Assembly (NCBI RefSeq): GCF_014203235.1
Contig: NZ_JACHIN010000006.1
Span: 551,428-615,427 of the forward strand
From: Nonomuraea endophytica
GTDB taxonomy: Bacteria; Actinomycetota; Actinomycetes; Streptosporangiales; Streptosporangiaceae
Reading direction: 5' to 3'
Length of the DNA: 64,000 bases
The notes beneath the pieces are model-generated. The model was not told where the DNA came from. It made no database searches and saw nothing but the letters and a program-made list of their open reading frames with translations. A program made the position numbers and the translations under genes. Positions 23,637 through 32,285 of the stretch are shown here, piece after piece (the first letter of the stretch is position 1; every line of letters begins with the position of its first letter).

Positions 23637-24290
23637 TCAACTCTCGGCCGGCGATTGGCCCGCCCCCGCGGGGAAGACTCGGCGGAGGACTTCGGCGTCA
23701 CCCTGGAGTCGTCCCGCGGAGACCGCCTGGTCGATCGTGAGCCCCCCGGCCGCGAGCCCGACGACGATCTCCGGCGCGGCCGTGAGAATCGTGCCCGGCC
23801 GGTCGCCGGGCTGGACGACCGCGCGCGAGCCGTTCTCGTCGATGCGCAGGACGATGAGGAGGCCTTCGATCTCGAGGCCGAGTTCGAGTGCGGGAGCCGC
23901 GGTCACGTCACGAAGCAGGGCCGGTAGCGCGAGCGCCAGCCAGCGCGGCTGGAACGCGTCGTCGCCCCGTCCTGTCATCAACAGCGGCGCACCCCACCTG
24001 CCGAGCGCCTCCATCGGCTCGCGGAGTTCCGCACCCCACGGCGTCAGGGCGTAGAGGACTCCCACGTCTCCAAGCCGCCGCTCGACGATCCCGTTTCCCT
24101 CCAGGCTCCGCAGTCGCTCCGCCAAGAGGTTGGTCGCGATCCCCGTGAGGGAGGTCTTCAGTTCGTTGTAGCGCAGCGGACCGGGGAGCAGTTCGCGCAC
24201 GATCAGGAGGTTCCAGCGGTCGCCCACGACGTCCAGGGCACGGGCAAGACCGCAGAACTGCCCGTAGGAGCGCTTGATATTTTCCACCAC
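23637..24290 (-). CDS. HxlR-family transcriptional regulator
   Basis: A 217-residue protein. Residues about 8-100 form the HxlR winged helix (LARALDVVGDRWNLLIVREL, then LRYNELKTSLTGIATNLLAE and YALTPWGAEL). A C-terminal domain of about 110 residues follows, similar to the SCP2-like extension of some HxlR proteins. GTG 24290 (or 24287) is favoured because the longer TTG start at 24305 lies within the operator-like palindrome at 24293-24305. It diverges from a DUF1761 membrane gene, its likely target. Confidence 0.85.
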   Translation of the reverse strand: MVENIKRSYGQFCGLARALDVVGDRWNLLIVRELLPGPLRYNELKTSLTGIATNLLAERLRSLEGNGIVERRLGDVGVLYALTPWGAELREPMEALGRWGAPLLMTGRGDDAFQPRWLALALPALLRDVTAAPALELGLEIEGLLIVLRIDENGSRAVVQPGDRPGTILTAAPEIVVGLAAGGLTIDQAVSAGRLQGDAEVLRRVFPAGAGQSPAES

Positions 24291-24307
24291 AGTTGATTGT
24301 ATCAAGC
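24272..24307. promoter_or_regulatory. HxlR operator region
   Basis: TTGAT-TGT-ATCAA is a perfect palindrome at 24293-24305. An outer pair GCTTGATA (24272-24279) and TATCAAGC (24300-24307) repeats the half-site. These lie between the HxlR and DUF1761 genes. Confidence 0.5.
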
Positions 24308-24347
24308 ACTGTTGGCGCGTCGCCAGAGACGATCAAGGAGTTACACC

Positions 24348-24755
24348 ATGGAGATCAACTGGCTTGCCACCGTGCTCGCCGTCGTCGCCGGGATGGCCGT
24401 GGCGGTCGCGTGGTACAGCAAGAAGGGCTTCGGGATCGTCTGGTGGAAACTGACCGGCATAACGCCCGAAGAGTCCAAGAAGGCCAGCGGAAGGAACATG
24501 GTCCAGCTCCTCATCGCCAACGGCGTGACGGCCCTCGGGCTGGCGGCCGGCATCGGGATCGCGTCGGCGGCCACGGGTGACGATTCCGTGGGGCTGGCGC
24601 TGCTGGTCGGTCTCGTGGCGTGGCTGACGTTCTCGGCGACCACGCTCCTCCAGCACAATGCCTTCGAGCTGAAGCCTCCGAAGCTGACCCTCATCAACAG
24701 CGGCTATCAGCTGGTGCTGTTTCTCGCCATGACGCTGGTGATCGGGCTGCTATAG
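24348..24755 (+). CDS. DUF1761 family membrane protein
   Basis: A 135-residue protein with four transmembrane helices, opening MEINWLATVLAVVAGMAV and containing YSKKGFGIVWWKLTGITPEE, both characteristic of DUF1761. AAGGAG lies 7 nt before ATG 24348. It is divergent from the HxlR regulator and probably controlled by it. Its biochemical role is unknown. Confidence 0.85.
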   Translation: MEINWLATVLAVVAGMAVAVAWYSKKGFGIVWWKLTGITPEESKKASGRNMVQLLIANGVTALGLAAGIGIASAATGDDSVGLALLVGLVAWLTFSATTLLQHNAFELKPPKLTLINSGYQLVLFLAMTLVIGLL

Positions 24756-24815
24756 CGCCCGCCAGACCAGCGGTAGAGATCATGAAGACGCCCAAGGTTC
24801 TCGTGCTGTCAATCC

Positions 24816-24845
24816 AAGATCACCCTAATCGTTGCCGGTGATCTT
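24816..24845. terminator. Possible terminator after DUF1761 gene
   Basis: AAGATCACC and GGTGATCTT form a perfect 9-bp stem with a 12-nt loop, followed by TACGTTT. It lies 60 bp after the DUF1761 stop and 50 bp before the next gene. It could instead be an operator for the secreted-protein gene at 24895. Confidence 0.4.
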
Positions 24846-24894
24846 TACGTTTGCGGCGTTTGTGCAATGCACCACCGCACGTGGAAGGACATGC

Positions 24895-25848
24895 ATGCGC
24901 ATCTCCGCTCGGGCGCTCGTCGCCACTTTGGCGACAGCTCTGGCACTCAGCAGCGTGAACGCGGCGGGCACCCCTGCCTTCGCGCAGCAGGACCCCGCCC
25001 TGGCAGCCCTCACCCAGGTGGTCCCCGAGATCGTCGAAGAGGCCAGGACCACACCGCCCACCGAGATCCCCAACGGTGACGTCCAGCGGCCCTTCGCCAT
25101 CGCGACGGATCCCGACCGCACCCTGACGGCGACCGTCGCGGAGACCGACATCGGCATCGGCATGCCGGAGGCCGCGGGCAACGGGAACCAGCCGCTGCCC
25201 GGCCTGGTCACCTACACCGCCAAGCAGCCCAGTGTCGCGTACGCCCACCAGCGCACCGGCCAGATCGCCCGCGCGTTGACCATCATCAAGGACGCCACGG
25301 CCCCGACCGAGTACCGGTTCCCGATCTCCGCCCCCGAAGGCAGCATGCTGGAGGTCGAGGAGGACGACGGCACCGTCCTGATCTACAACAACGACTTCTA
25401 CCTCGCCGAGATCGACCTGCCCTGGGCCAAGGACGCCAACGGCAACGCGGTGCCGACCTCGTACCGGGTGGAGGGCATGACGCTCATCCAGACGGTCAGC
25501 CACGCGGGCGCCGCCTACCCCGTGGTCGCCGACCCCGCGCTGAAGCTGCAGTGCGAGTGGTGGAAGGCCATGTGCCGGCTCATCTTCTCCAAGAAGCTCA
25601 CCAAGTCGATCTACAACGCCTGGTTCGTCGCCGGGGTCGCCGGCGCCATCGAGGCGATGAAGGGTGCCTGCGACAAGCTCAAGGGCAAGGCCAAGCTGAT
25701 CTGCAAGATCGCTTACACGGCCGGCGGCGCGTCGGCCATCTACAAGGTCCGGGAGGCGGCCAACAAGAAGCAGTGCTTCGCGGTCCGGTTCCAGGCTCCG
25801 GGCATCGTCTGGTACGAGGTCCGCAAGAAGAGCTGCCAGAGCAAGTAG
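24895..25848 (+). CDS. Large secreted protein with cationic helical C-terminus, next to RHS gene
   Basis: A 317-residue protein with a signal peptide (MRISARALVATLATALALSS, cleavage near AFA-QQ). GGAAGGA precedes ATG 24895. The middle part is acidic and ends at HAGAAYPVVADP, a motif seen in many actinomycete secreted proteins just before a variable C-terminal domain. The last 110 residues are basic, contain a Gly/Ala-rich hydrophobic helix (NAWFVAGVAGAIEAMKG) and six Cys (CEWW, MCRL, ACDK, ICKI, QCFA, SCQS). It lies 74 bp upstream of the RHS protein gene on the same strand. A toxin-like or membrane-active role for the C-terminus is speculation. Confidence 0.7.
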   Translation: MRISARALVATLATALALSSVNAAGTPAFAQQDPALAALTQVVPEIVEEARTTPPTEIPNGDVQRPFAIATDPDRTLTATVAETDIGIGMPEAAGNGNQPLPGLVTYTAKQPSVAYAHQRTGQIARALTIIKDATAPTEYRFPISAPEGSMLEVEEDDGTVLIYNNDFYLAEIDLPWAKDANGNAVPTSYRVEGMTLIQTVSHAGAAYPVVADPALKLQCEWWKAMCRLIFSKKLTKSIYNAWFVAGVAGAIEAMKGACDKLKGKAKLICKIAYTAGGASAIYKVREAANKKQCFAVRFQAPGIVWYEVRKKSCQSK

Positions 25849-25865
25849 CCCGACCCGCACCACCC

Positions 25866-25893
25866 GACGCCCCCGCCGCCCGGCGGGGGCGTC
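25866..25893 (+). terminator. Strong GC hairpin between the secreted protein and RHS genes
   Basis: GACGCCCCCGCCG and CGGCGGGGGCGTC are perfect 13-bp complements separated by CC. It begins 18 nt after the upstream stop and ends 30 nt before the RHS start. No T-tract follows, so it may attenuate rather than fully stop transcription. Confidence 0.6.
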
Positions 25894-25922
25894 GCCCTTC
25901 GCGTACCTCCCCCGGAGCACCC

Positions 25923-28900
25923 ATGCCTGTCATCTCGCCACGGGCTCTCGCCGTCGGTCTCGCCCTCCTGCTTGTCCCCCTGGCCGCGCCCGCGTCACCC
26001 GCCACCGCCGAACCACCCGCCGCCGAAAGTCCGGCGGACGGCGTCGCGCCTGATGAGCCCTCCGCCCGGCTGTCCGCTCGCCTGACGGGCCGGCGGGTGG
26101 AGGTCGCGGACGCCCGTACCGAGACCACCACCACCTACGCCAACCCGGACGGCACGCTGACGGCCGACTCGTTCGCCGGCCCGGTCAGGTTCCGCCGCGA
26201 CGGCGCGTGGGTGCCGGTGGACATCGCGCTCACCAAGGCGCCGTCGGGCGAGATCGTGACGCGCGGCCACGGCCGCGCACTCAGGCTCGGCGGCGGACGT
26301 ACCGGCCTGGCCAGGCAGGAAGGGCCTTCGGATCTGATCACGATCGGCGAGGGCGCCACCAAGGTGACCATGCAGTGGAAGGACGCGCTGCCCGCGCCCC
26401 GGCTGTCCGGCGAGACGGCCACGTACGCGGACGTCATGCCCGGCGCCGATCTGGTCGTCACCGCCACCAGGACGGGCGCCGAACAGTTCCTGCTGCTGAA
26501 GTCCCGGCCGGCCACTCCCCTGACGTACACGCTGAGACTGAAGGCGGCGGGTCTCCAACCGCGGCGCTCGGCCGGCGGCGGCGTGGAGCTGGTCGACGCC
26601 AAGGGCAGGATCGCCGTCACCATCCCCGCGCCGGTCATGTGGGACGCGACCAAGCACCCGATCTCGGGCGAGCACCTGCGCCGCGCCCCCGTGGACATGA
26701 AGGTCTCCGGGCGCGACCTCGTCCTCACGCCCGACCCCGCCTTCCTGAACGATCCCGCCACGACGTATCCGGTCACCGTGGACCCGTCGCTCAACCTGGG
26801 CCAGGTCTTCGACACGTTCGTGCAGCAGGGCTACGGCACCGACCAGTCCGGCGCCACCGAGCTCAAGATCGGCAATAACGGCAGCGGCCAGGTCGCCCGG
26901 TCGTTCATCACGTGGAAGACCCCCGGCGCCGTGGGCAAGAAGATCCTCTCGGCGACGCTGAAGCTCTGGAACTACCACTCGTGGTCGTGCGACGCCCGCT
27001 CGTGGGAGGTCTGGACGGCCAATCGCGCCACCACGGCCTCGCGCTGGCCCGGCCCCGCGCTGGTCACCAAGTACGCCTCCTCCAGCCAGACCAAGGGTCA
27101 CGGCAGCGGCTGCGCCGACGGGTGGGTCACCGCCAACGTCACCTCGCTGGTGCAGCACTGGGCCGACGAGGGCTACAAGGAGTCCGGCATGGGCCTGCGG
27201 GCCGCGAGCGAGTCCGACGAGTACGCCTGGAAGCGGTTCAACTCGGGCAACGCCTCGTCGCACGTGCCGGTCATCTCGGTGACGTACAACTCCTATCCGA
27301 GCACGCCGGTGTCCACGTGGGTCTCGCCGTACACCGACTACAACGGCGCCCGCTGGACCAACACGCTCACCCCGCAGTTGCGCGACCATGTGCGCGATCC
27401 CGACGGCGGGAACGTGCGCGGGCTGTTCGACGTGTACGCGGGCTCGACACTGGTGATCGACAACCTCTACGGCGGGTACGTGCCGAGCAACGGCTTCTCC
27501 GGCGGGAACGTGCCCTCGGGCAAGCTGGCCAGTGGCAAGACGTACACGATCCGGTCGTGGGCCAACGACGGCTCGCTGACGTCGAAGGCGTACCAGTCGG
27601 CGACGTTCTCGGTCGACACCGCCAAGCCGCCCGCGCCCAAGGTCGCCTCGCCGGACTACCCGGACGACGGCGGCTGGTACGGCGACGCCGGCAAGGCGGG
27701 CACGTTCACCCTCACCCCGGCCAGCGCCGACACCGGCTGGATCGCCTACAAGCTCGGCGGCGGCGCGACCACGAAGGTGCTCACCACCGGCGCGGCCGTC
27801 ACCGCCAAGCTGACGCCCGCCGCGACCGGCGCGCACACGCTCACCGTGCACACCATCGACAAGGCGGGCAACGCCTCGCCGGTCACCGCGTACACGTTCA
27901 ACGTGGGGTCCGGCGCGGGCGTGGCCGTGCTCGCCGCTCCCTCGGACGGCCTGCGCAGCCCGGGCAGGGTGCCGCTCGCGGTGACCGGCACGGGCTTCAC
28001 CCAGGCCAGGTTCCAGTACCGGCGCTCGGAGATCGACGCCTGGGCCGACCTCCCGGTGGCGAACGTCACGGGCGCGGACGGCAAGCCGCTGACCGCGTGG
28101 CCGGTGGCGGCCCCCAACGGGGTGTCCGGGCTGATCTGGGACGCCGGGACGCAGCTCGGCGACGCCGCGGTCCAGGTGCGCGCGCTCGTCTCCGGCTCGA
28201 CCGGGGCCACGGCGGAGTCCCGCCCGGCCGAGGTCGTCGTGGACCGCCGCGCCACCGGGGCCGCCACCAGCGAGGTCGGCCCCGGCGTGCTGAACCTGCT
28301 CACCGGCGACTACCGCCTCACGACCGAGGCCGGCGGCCCCTTCGGCCTGACGCTCACCCGCACGGCCTCCTCCCGCGACCCCGACGCCGCCTGGTCGCCA
28401 GGCCTGAGCGTGCTCAAGGAAACCTCGCCCACCTCCGTCGAGCTGACCAGGGCCGACGGCACACCGGTGCAGTTCACCAAGACAGCGGCGGGCTGGAAAC
28501 CGGAGCCCGGCGCCGAGAACCTGACCCTCACCGGCACATACACGCTCACCGACGCCCGCGGCGAGATCACCACCTTCACCAAACAAGGAGAGGTGTACAT
28601 ACCGGCTACCCGGACCCACAAGCTGGATGTCGGCCACGACACCGCCGGACGCATGACCACCGTCTCCCTGAAGGGCACGGTGATCGCCCAGTACGCCTAC
28701 GACGGCACCGGCCGGCTCGCCGAAACCTGGGACCCACGGATCAGCCCGCCGCTGAAAACCCTCTACGGCTACGACTCCGCAGGTCGCGTCACCACACTGA
28801 CCCCGCCCGGCGAGCTGCCGTGGACCTTCGCCTACGAGGCCGACGGCCGGCTGCGCTCCGTCGCCCGCGCCACGCTCAAGCCCGGCACCGCCGACCAGAT

Positions 28901-31025
28901 CGCCGGCGAGGCAAAGACGATCATCGTGTACGGCACGCCGCTCACCAAGGCGGCCGGCGGCCCGGCTGACCTGTCGGCCGGGCACGTGGCCGCCTGGGGC
29001 CAGGCCGCGGCGCCCGTGACGGCCACGGCGATCCACCCGCCAGGCTCCACGAACCGCCCCACCGTGACGTACCTGGACGAGTCCGGCCGGGCGGTCAACG
29101 TGCTGACCCCGGGCGGGCACCTGTCCGCCACCGGCTACGACCGGTTCGGCCACGCGGTGCGGGTGCTCACCGCGGCGAACAGGGAGTTGTCACAGCGTCC
29201 CACGACGGACTACCGGCTCGTGGAACTGGCCATCACCGGCTACGGCCCGGAGGAGCGCGCGGAGCTGCTGTCCACCCGCTCCGTCTACGACGCCTCGGGC
29301 CGCCGCAAGACGGAGGAGCTGAGCCCGGTCCACATCGTGAACCTGGAATCCGACGTGGACGACCTGCCGGCCGGATACGCCATCGGCGCCAGGACCCGCA
29401 CCGTCAGCACCTACGACGAGGGACGACCGGCGAGCGCGACGGCCCGCGACCTGCCCACCACCGTCAAGGTCGGCGCCGTGATCGTCGGGCGCGAGTCCAA
29501 GCCGGACGCGGACGTCAGGACCACCGCCATCGCCTACGACTGGGCCGGCGGACGCCAGGTCAGAACGGTCCGCGACCCCGGCGGCCGGGCGGTCACCACC
29601 GACATCGCACGGCCCGTCCTCTACACGGCGACCGGCGGCGGAACCTGCGGCGGCCGCCCCGAGTGGGCGGACCTGGTGTGCCAGGACGGCGGGCGCACCT
29701 TCACCTACACCGCCGCCGGGCTCCCCCACACGGTGACCGAGGGAGGCACGGCCACCACGACCAGGCGCGACCAGGCGGGCCGCCCCATCGCGACCCAGGC
29801 CGGAGGCGAGACCGAGATCGGCATCGGCTACAGCCCGGCCACCGGCCGGCCCACCGAGCGGTGGCGCGGCGCGGAGAAGATCGTGACGGTCTACGACCGG
29901 CTGGGCCGGGTCCTGTCCCACACCGACGCCGACGGCGGCCAGACCCGCACCGAGTACGACGACCTCGACCGCCCGGCCAAGGTCGTGGACTCGGCCCCGT
30001 CCACCAGGGTCTACGCCTACGACCACGCGGCCGAGCCACGCGGCCTGCCCACCTCGGTCACCGACTCGGTCGCGGGCACCTTCACCGCCCGGTACGACGC
30101 CGAAGGCCGCCAGATCGAGGGCGACCTGCCCGGCGGGCTGCACGTGCAGTCCGCCTACGACGAGCGCGGGCAGAACTTCGCCCGGATCTACACCAAGGAC
30201 GGCATGGAGGGCCCGGTGATGATCGACCAGGTCGGCCGAAACGTCCACGGGCAGGAACTGCTCAACATGCGCACCGACGCCATGACCGAACGGCAGCTCG
30301 GCTACGACAAGGCCGGTCAGCTCGCCTCGGCGCTGGAGATGGCGTTCCCGCTGTGCACGCTGCGCCGTTACGGCTACGACGGCTCCGGCCATCGGGTACG
30401 GCTGGCCGTACAGGCGTCGGAGGAGGACTGCCCGGCGGCCGACGACACAGCCGCCGATATCACGACATATGCCTACACCGCCGACGGCAGGCTGAGCGGT
30501 GACGGTTACGGCTACGACCCGGCGGGCCGTACCACGTCACTGCCGGGCGGCCGGAGCATCGGCTACTTCGCCGACGGCCTGCCGGCCCGGCAGACCTCCG
30601 GCGGGCGGAGCCTGACGTGGACCCGCGACCCGGCCGGCCGGATCAGAACGGAGAGCACCGAGGCGGGCGCGGTCACCGTTCAGCACTACGGCGGCGACGG
30701 CGAGCGGCCCTCCTGGACCACTGAGAACGGCGCCGTCGTCCGTCAGGTGGCGGGCGTCGGCGGCGAACTCGCCGCGCTCACGGGCGCGACCGGGGCGGTG
30801 CGCCTCCAGCTGGCCACCGTCGGCGGGAGCGTGGGAACCGAGCTGGACCTCGGCACCGGCCTGGCCACCGTGGCCGGGTACGACGAGTTCGGCGCGGCCT
30901 CCCAGCCGCGCCGATACGGCTGGCTGGGCGCCGCGTTCCACCCGACCACGCTGGACGGGACGGTCCTGGTGTCGGGCCTCCTGTACGACCCGTCGCTCGG
31001 CCGGTTCCTCCAGCGGCCGTACTGA
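25923..31025 (+). CDS. Secreted RHS/YD-repeat protein with DNRLRE domain, no toxin tip
   Basis: A 1700-residue protein. Residues 1-30 are a signal peptide (MPVISPRALAVGLALLLVPL). About 291-460 resemble a DNRLRE (CBM96-like) domain (FITWKTPGAVGKKILSATLK, WVTANVTSLVQHWAD). Ig-like segments follow. From about 793 (LLTGDYRLTTEAGGPFGL) to the end is an RHS shell with many YD-type repeats (YAYDGTGRLAETWD, YGYDSAGRVTTLT, TVYDRLGRVLSHTDADGGQT). The chain stops at SLLYDP-type core end, LYDPSLGRFLQRPY, exactly where polymorphic toxins normally begin a C-terminal toxin. No immunity gene follows; the next gene is convergent. It may be an inactive or toxin-less shell, or work as a surface protein. Confidence 0.85.
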   Translation: MPVISPRALAVGLALLLVPLAAPASPATAEPPAAESPADGVAPDEPSARLSARLTGRRVEVADARTETTTTYANPDGTLTADSFAGPVRFRRDGAWVPVDIALTKAPSGEIVTRGHGRALRLGGGRTGLARQEGPSDLITIGEGATKVTMQWKDALPAPRLSGETATYADVMPGADLVVTATRTGAEQFLLLKSRPATPLTYTLRLKAAGLQPRRSAGGGVELVDAKGRIAVTIPAPVMWDATKHPISGEHLRRAPVDMKVSGRDLVLTPDPAFLNDPATTYPVTVDPSLNLGQVFDTFVQQGYGTDQSGATELKIGNNGSGQVARSFITWKTPGAVGKKILSATLKLWNYHSWSCDARSWEVWTANRATTASRWPGPALVTKYASSSQTKGHGSGCADGWVTANVTSLVQHWADEGYKESGMGLRAASESDEYAWKRFNSGNASSHVPVISVTYNSYPSTPVSTWVSPYTDYNGARWTNTLTPQLRDHVRDPDGGNVRGLFDVYAGSTLVIDNLYGGYVPSNGFSGGNVPSGKLASGKTYTIRSWANDGSLTSKAYQSATFSVDTAKPPAPKVASPDYPDDGGWYGDAGKAGTFTLTPASADTGWIAYKLGGGATTKVLTTGAAVTAKLTPAATGAHTLTVHTIDKAGNASPVTAYTFNVGSGAGVAVLAAPSDGLRSPGRVPLAVTGTGFTQARFQYRRSEIDAWADLPVANVTGADGKPLTAWPVAAPNGVSGLIWDAGTQLGDAAVQVRALVSGSTGATAESRPAEVVVDRRATGAATSEVGPGVLNLLTGDYRLTTEAGGPFGLTLTRTASSRDPDAAWSPGLSVLKETSPTSVELTRADGTPVQFTKTAAGWKPEPGAENLTLTGTYTLTDARGEITTFTKQGEVYIPATRTHKLDVGHDTAGRMTTVSLKGTVIAQYAYDGTGRLAETWDPRISPPLKTLYGYDSAGRVTTLTPPGELPWTFAYEADGRLRSVARATLKPGTADQIAGEAKTIIVYGTPLTKAAGGPADLSAGHVAAWGQAAAPVTATAIHPPGSTNRPTVTYLDESGRAVNVLTPGGHLSATGYDRFGHAVRVLTAANRELSQRPTTDYRLVELAITGYGPEERAELLSTRSVYDASGRRKTEELSPVHIVNLESDVDDLPAGYAIGARTRTVSTYDEGRPASATARDLPTTVKVGAVIVGRESKPDADVRTTAIAYDWAGGRQVRTVRDPGGRAVTTDIARPVLYTATGGGTCGGRPEWADLVCQDGGRTFTYTAAGLPHTVTEGGTATTTRRDQAGRPIATQAGGETEIGIGYSPATGRPTERWRGAEKIVTVYDRLGRVLSHTDADGGQTRTEYDDLDRPAKVVDSAPSTRVYAYDHAAEPRGLPTSVTDSVAGTFTARYDAEGRQIEGDLPGGLHVQSAYDERGQNFARIYTKDGMEGPVMIDQVGRNVHGQELLNMRTDAMTERQLGYDKAGQLASALEMAFPLCTLRRYGYDGSGHRVRLAVQASEEDCPAADDTAADITTYAYTADGRLSGDGYGYDPAGRTTSLPGGRSIGYFADGLPARQTSGGRSLTWTRDPAGRIRTESTEAGAVTVQHYGGDGERPSWTTENGAVVRQVAGVGGELAALTGATGAVRLQLATVGGSVGTELDLGTGLATVAGYDEFGAASQPRRYGWLGAAFHPTTLDGTVLVSGLLYDPSLGRFLQRPY

Positions 31026-31037
31026 CCGGACCGGCCT

Positions 31038-31060
31038 GCGCCTTGCCCCGGGCGAGGCGC
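31038..31060. terminator. Hairpin between RHS gene and convergent aminopeptidase gene
   Basis: GCGCCTTGCCC pairs with GGGCGAGGCGC over 11 positions with one T-G wobble, in the 45-bp gap between two converging genes. Confidence 0.45.
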
Positions 31061-31070
31061 GGGCCGAGGG

Positions 31071-32285
31071 TCAGAACTGCCAGATGTCGTCGCGCAGCAG
31101 CACCACGTTCCCGCCGGGCCCCAGGCCGGTGACGGTGACGTCCGGGCCGCCGACCATGAAGTCGATGTGCACGCTTGAGGTGTTCACCCCGGCCCGGTCC
31201 AGTCGCGCGGGGTCGTCCGAGCGCAGGTCCGCGGGTACGCCGGGAGGCAGTCCCGCGCCCCAGGCCAGGTGGCAGGTGGCGTTCTCGTCCAGGAGGGTCT
31301 CCATGTACGTGATGCCGCTCTCGCCGACGCGCGAGGAGCGGTCGACCAGGGCGAGTTCGCCCAGGCGGGCCGCACCCGCGTCGGTGGCCTGGTGGGCGCG
31401 GACGACGTCGGCTCCGGTGCTCGCCTGGACGTCGGTCACGACGCCGCCGGCGAAGGTCATCTCCAGGTCGTGGATGACGGTGCCGTCCAGCGACAGCGGC
31501 CGGGTGGCGCGGACGGTGCCGTCGACCCGCCGGTAGTCGGGGGTGGTGAACACCTCCTCGGTCGGCAGGTTGGCCTGGAACGGGCGGCCTTCGACGTCCT
31601 GGAGACTGGCGGCGGTCCAGTGGGCGCCGGGGAGCAGGCCGATGGTCAGGTCGGTGCCGGGGCCCTCGAAGCGCACGGCGTCCAGGCGCATCTCGGTGAG
31701 TCGCCTGGCGCGGTCGAGCAGGTCGGCGATGCGCTGCTGCCAGGCTTCGCGCGGGTCGGGCTCGTCGAGGCGGAGGATGCGGCGCAGGTGCTGCCACAGC
31801 CGGTCCTGGTCGGGTTCGCCGAAGACCGTGCGGGCCCACTCGGGGGTGGGGCAGGGGATGATCGTCCAGCGGACGAGGTTGTTGAGCTGGAGCCGCTGGC
31901 GGGAGGTCAGGGACGGCATGCGGTCCAGGCCGGTGCGTACCGGGTCGAGCCCGGTCAGGAGGTCCGGCGCGGCGGTGCCGCGGAGGTTGACCAGGACGCC
32001 GCCGTGCCGTTCGAGGTCGTCGTTGCGGGCGTCGAGCCAGGAGGGGACCTCGGCCAGCGTCGTGGTGTCCGCGTGCCGGATACGCGAGCGTTTGGCATGC
32101 GGGTCGAAGTACCAGATGTCGGCATAGCGGGCGCCTCTGGCGTAGGCGGCCTCGGCCAGCGCGCGGGCGAGCGGGGCGTGCTCGATCTCGGCGTTGATCA
32201 GCACCCGGTCGTCGGCCAGCAGGGGCACGGCCACGTCGAACACGACGTCGGCGTAGCGGGACAGGTCAGCGGCGGGAAGGGTCAC
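31071..32285 (-). CDS. M29-family aminopeptidase (AmpS/PepS-like)
   Basis: A 404-residue protein matching the clan MQ/M29 metalloaminopeptidases (AmpS, PepS, AmpT). Conserved blocks carrying the two-metal site are visible: NLPTEEVFTTPD, GELALVDRSSRVGESG, LLDENATCHLAWG and NTSSVHIDFMVGGPDV. It removes N-terminal residues from peptides in the cytoplasm. Its 5' end overlaps the MFS gene by 20 nt, and that gene overlaps an ArsR gene, so all three form one operon. That suggests the MFS protein may import a peptide-like compound that the enzyme cleaves; this is inference. Confidence 0.88.
   Translation of the reverse strand: MTLPAADLSRYADVVFDVAVPLLADDRVLINAEIEHAPLARALAEAAYARGARYADIWYFDPHAKRSRIRHADTTTLAEVPSWLDARNDDLERHGGVLVNLRGTAAPDLLTGLDPVRTGLDRMPSLTSRQRLQLNNLVRWTIIPCPTPEWARTVFGEPDQDRLWQHLRRILRLDEPDPREAWQQRIADLLDRARRLTEMRLDAVRFEGPGTDLTIGLLPGAHWTAASLQDVEGRPFQANLPTEEVFTTPDYRRVDGTVRATRPLSLDGTVIHDLEMTFAGGVVTDVQASTGADVVRAHQATDAGAARLGELALVDRSSRVGESGITYMETLLDENATCHLAWGAGLPPGVPADLRSDDPARLDRAGVNTSSVHIDFMVGGPDVTVTGLGPGGNVVLLRDDIWQF

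Noticed and set aside
25995..29153. A 1052-codon open frame on the minus strand
   Set aside because: It lies antisense to the RHS gene and owes its length to high GC in third codon positions; it has no start signals and reads as low-complexity Gly/Arg/Val sequence.
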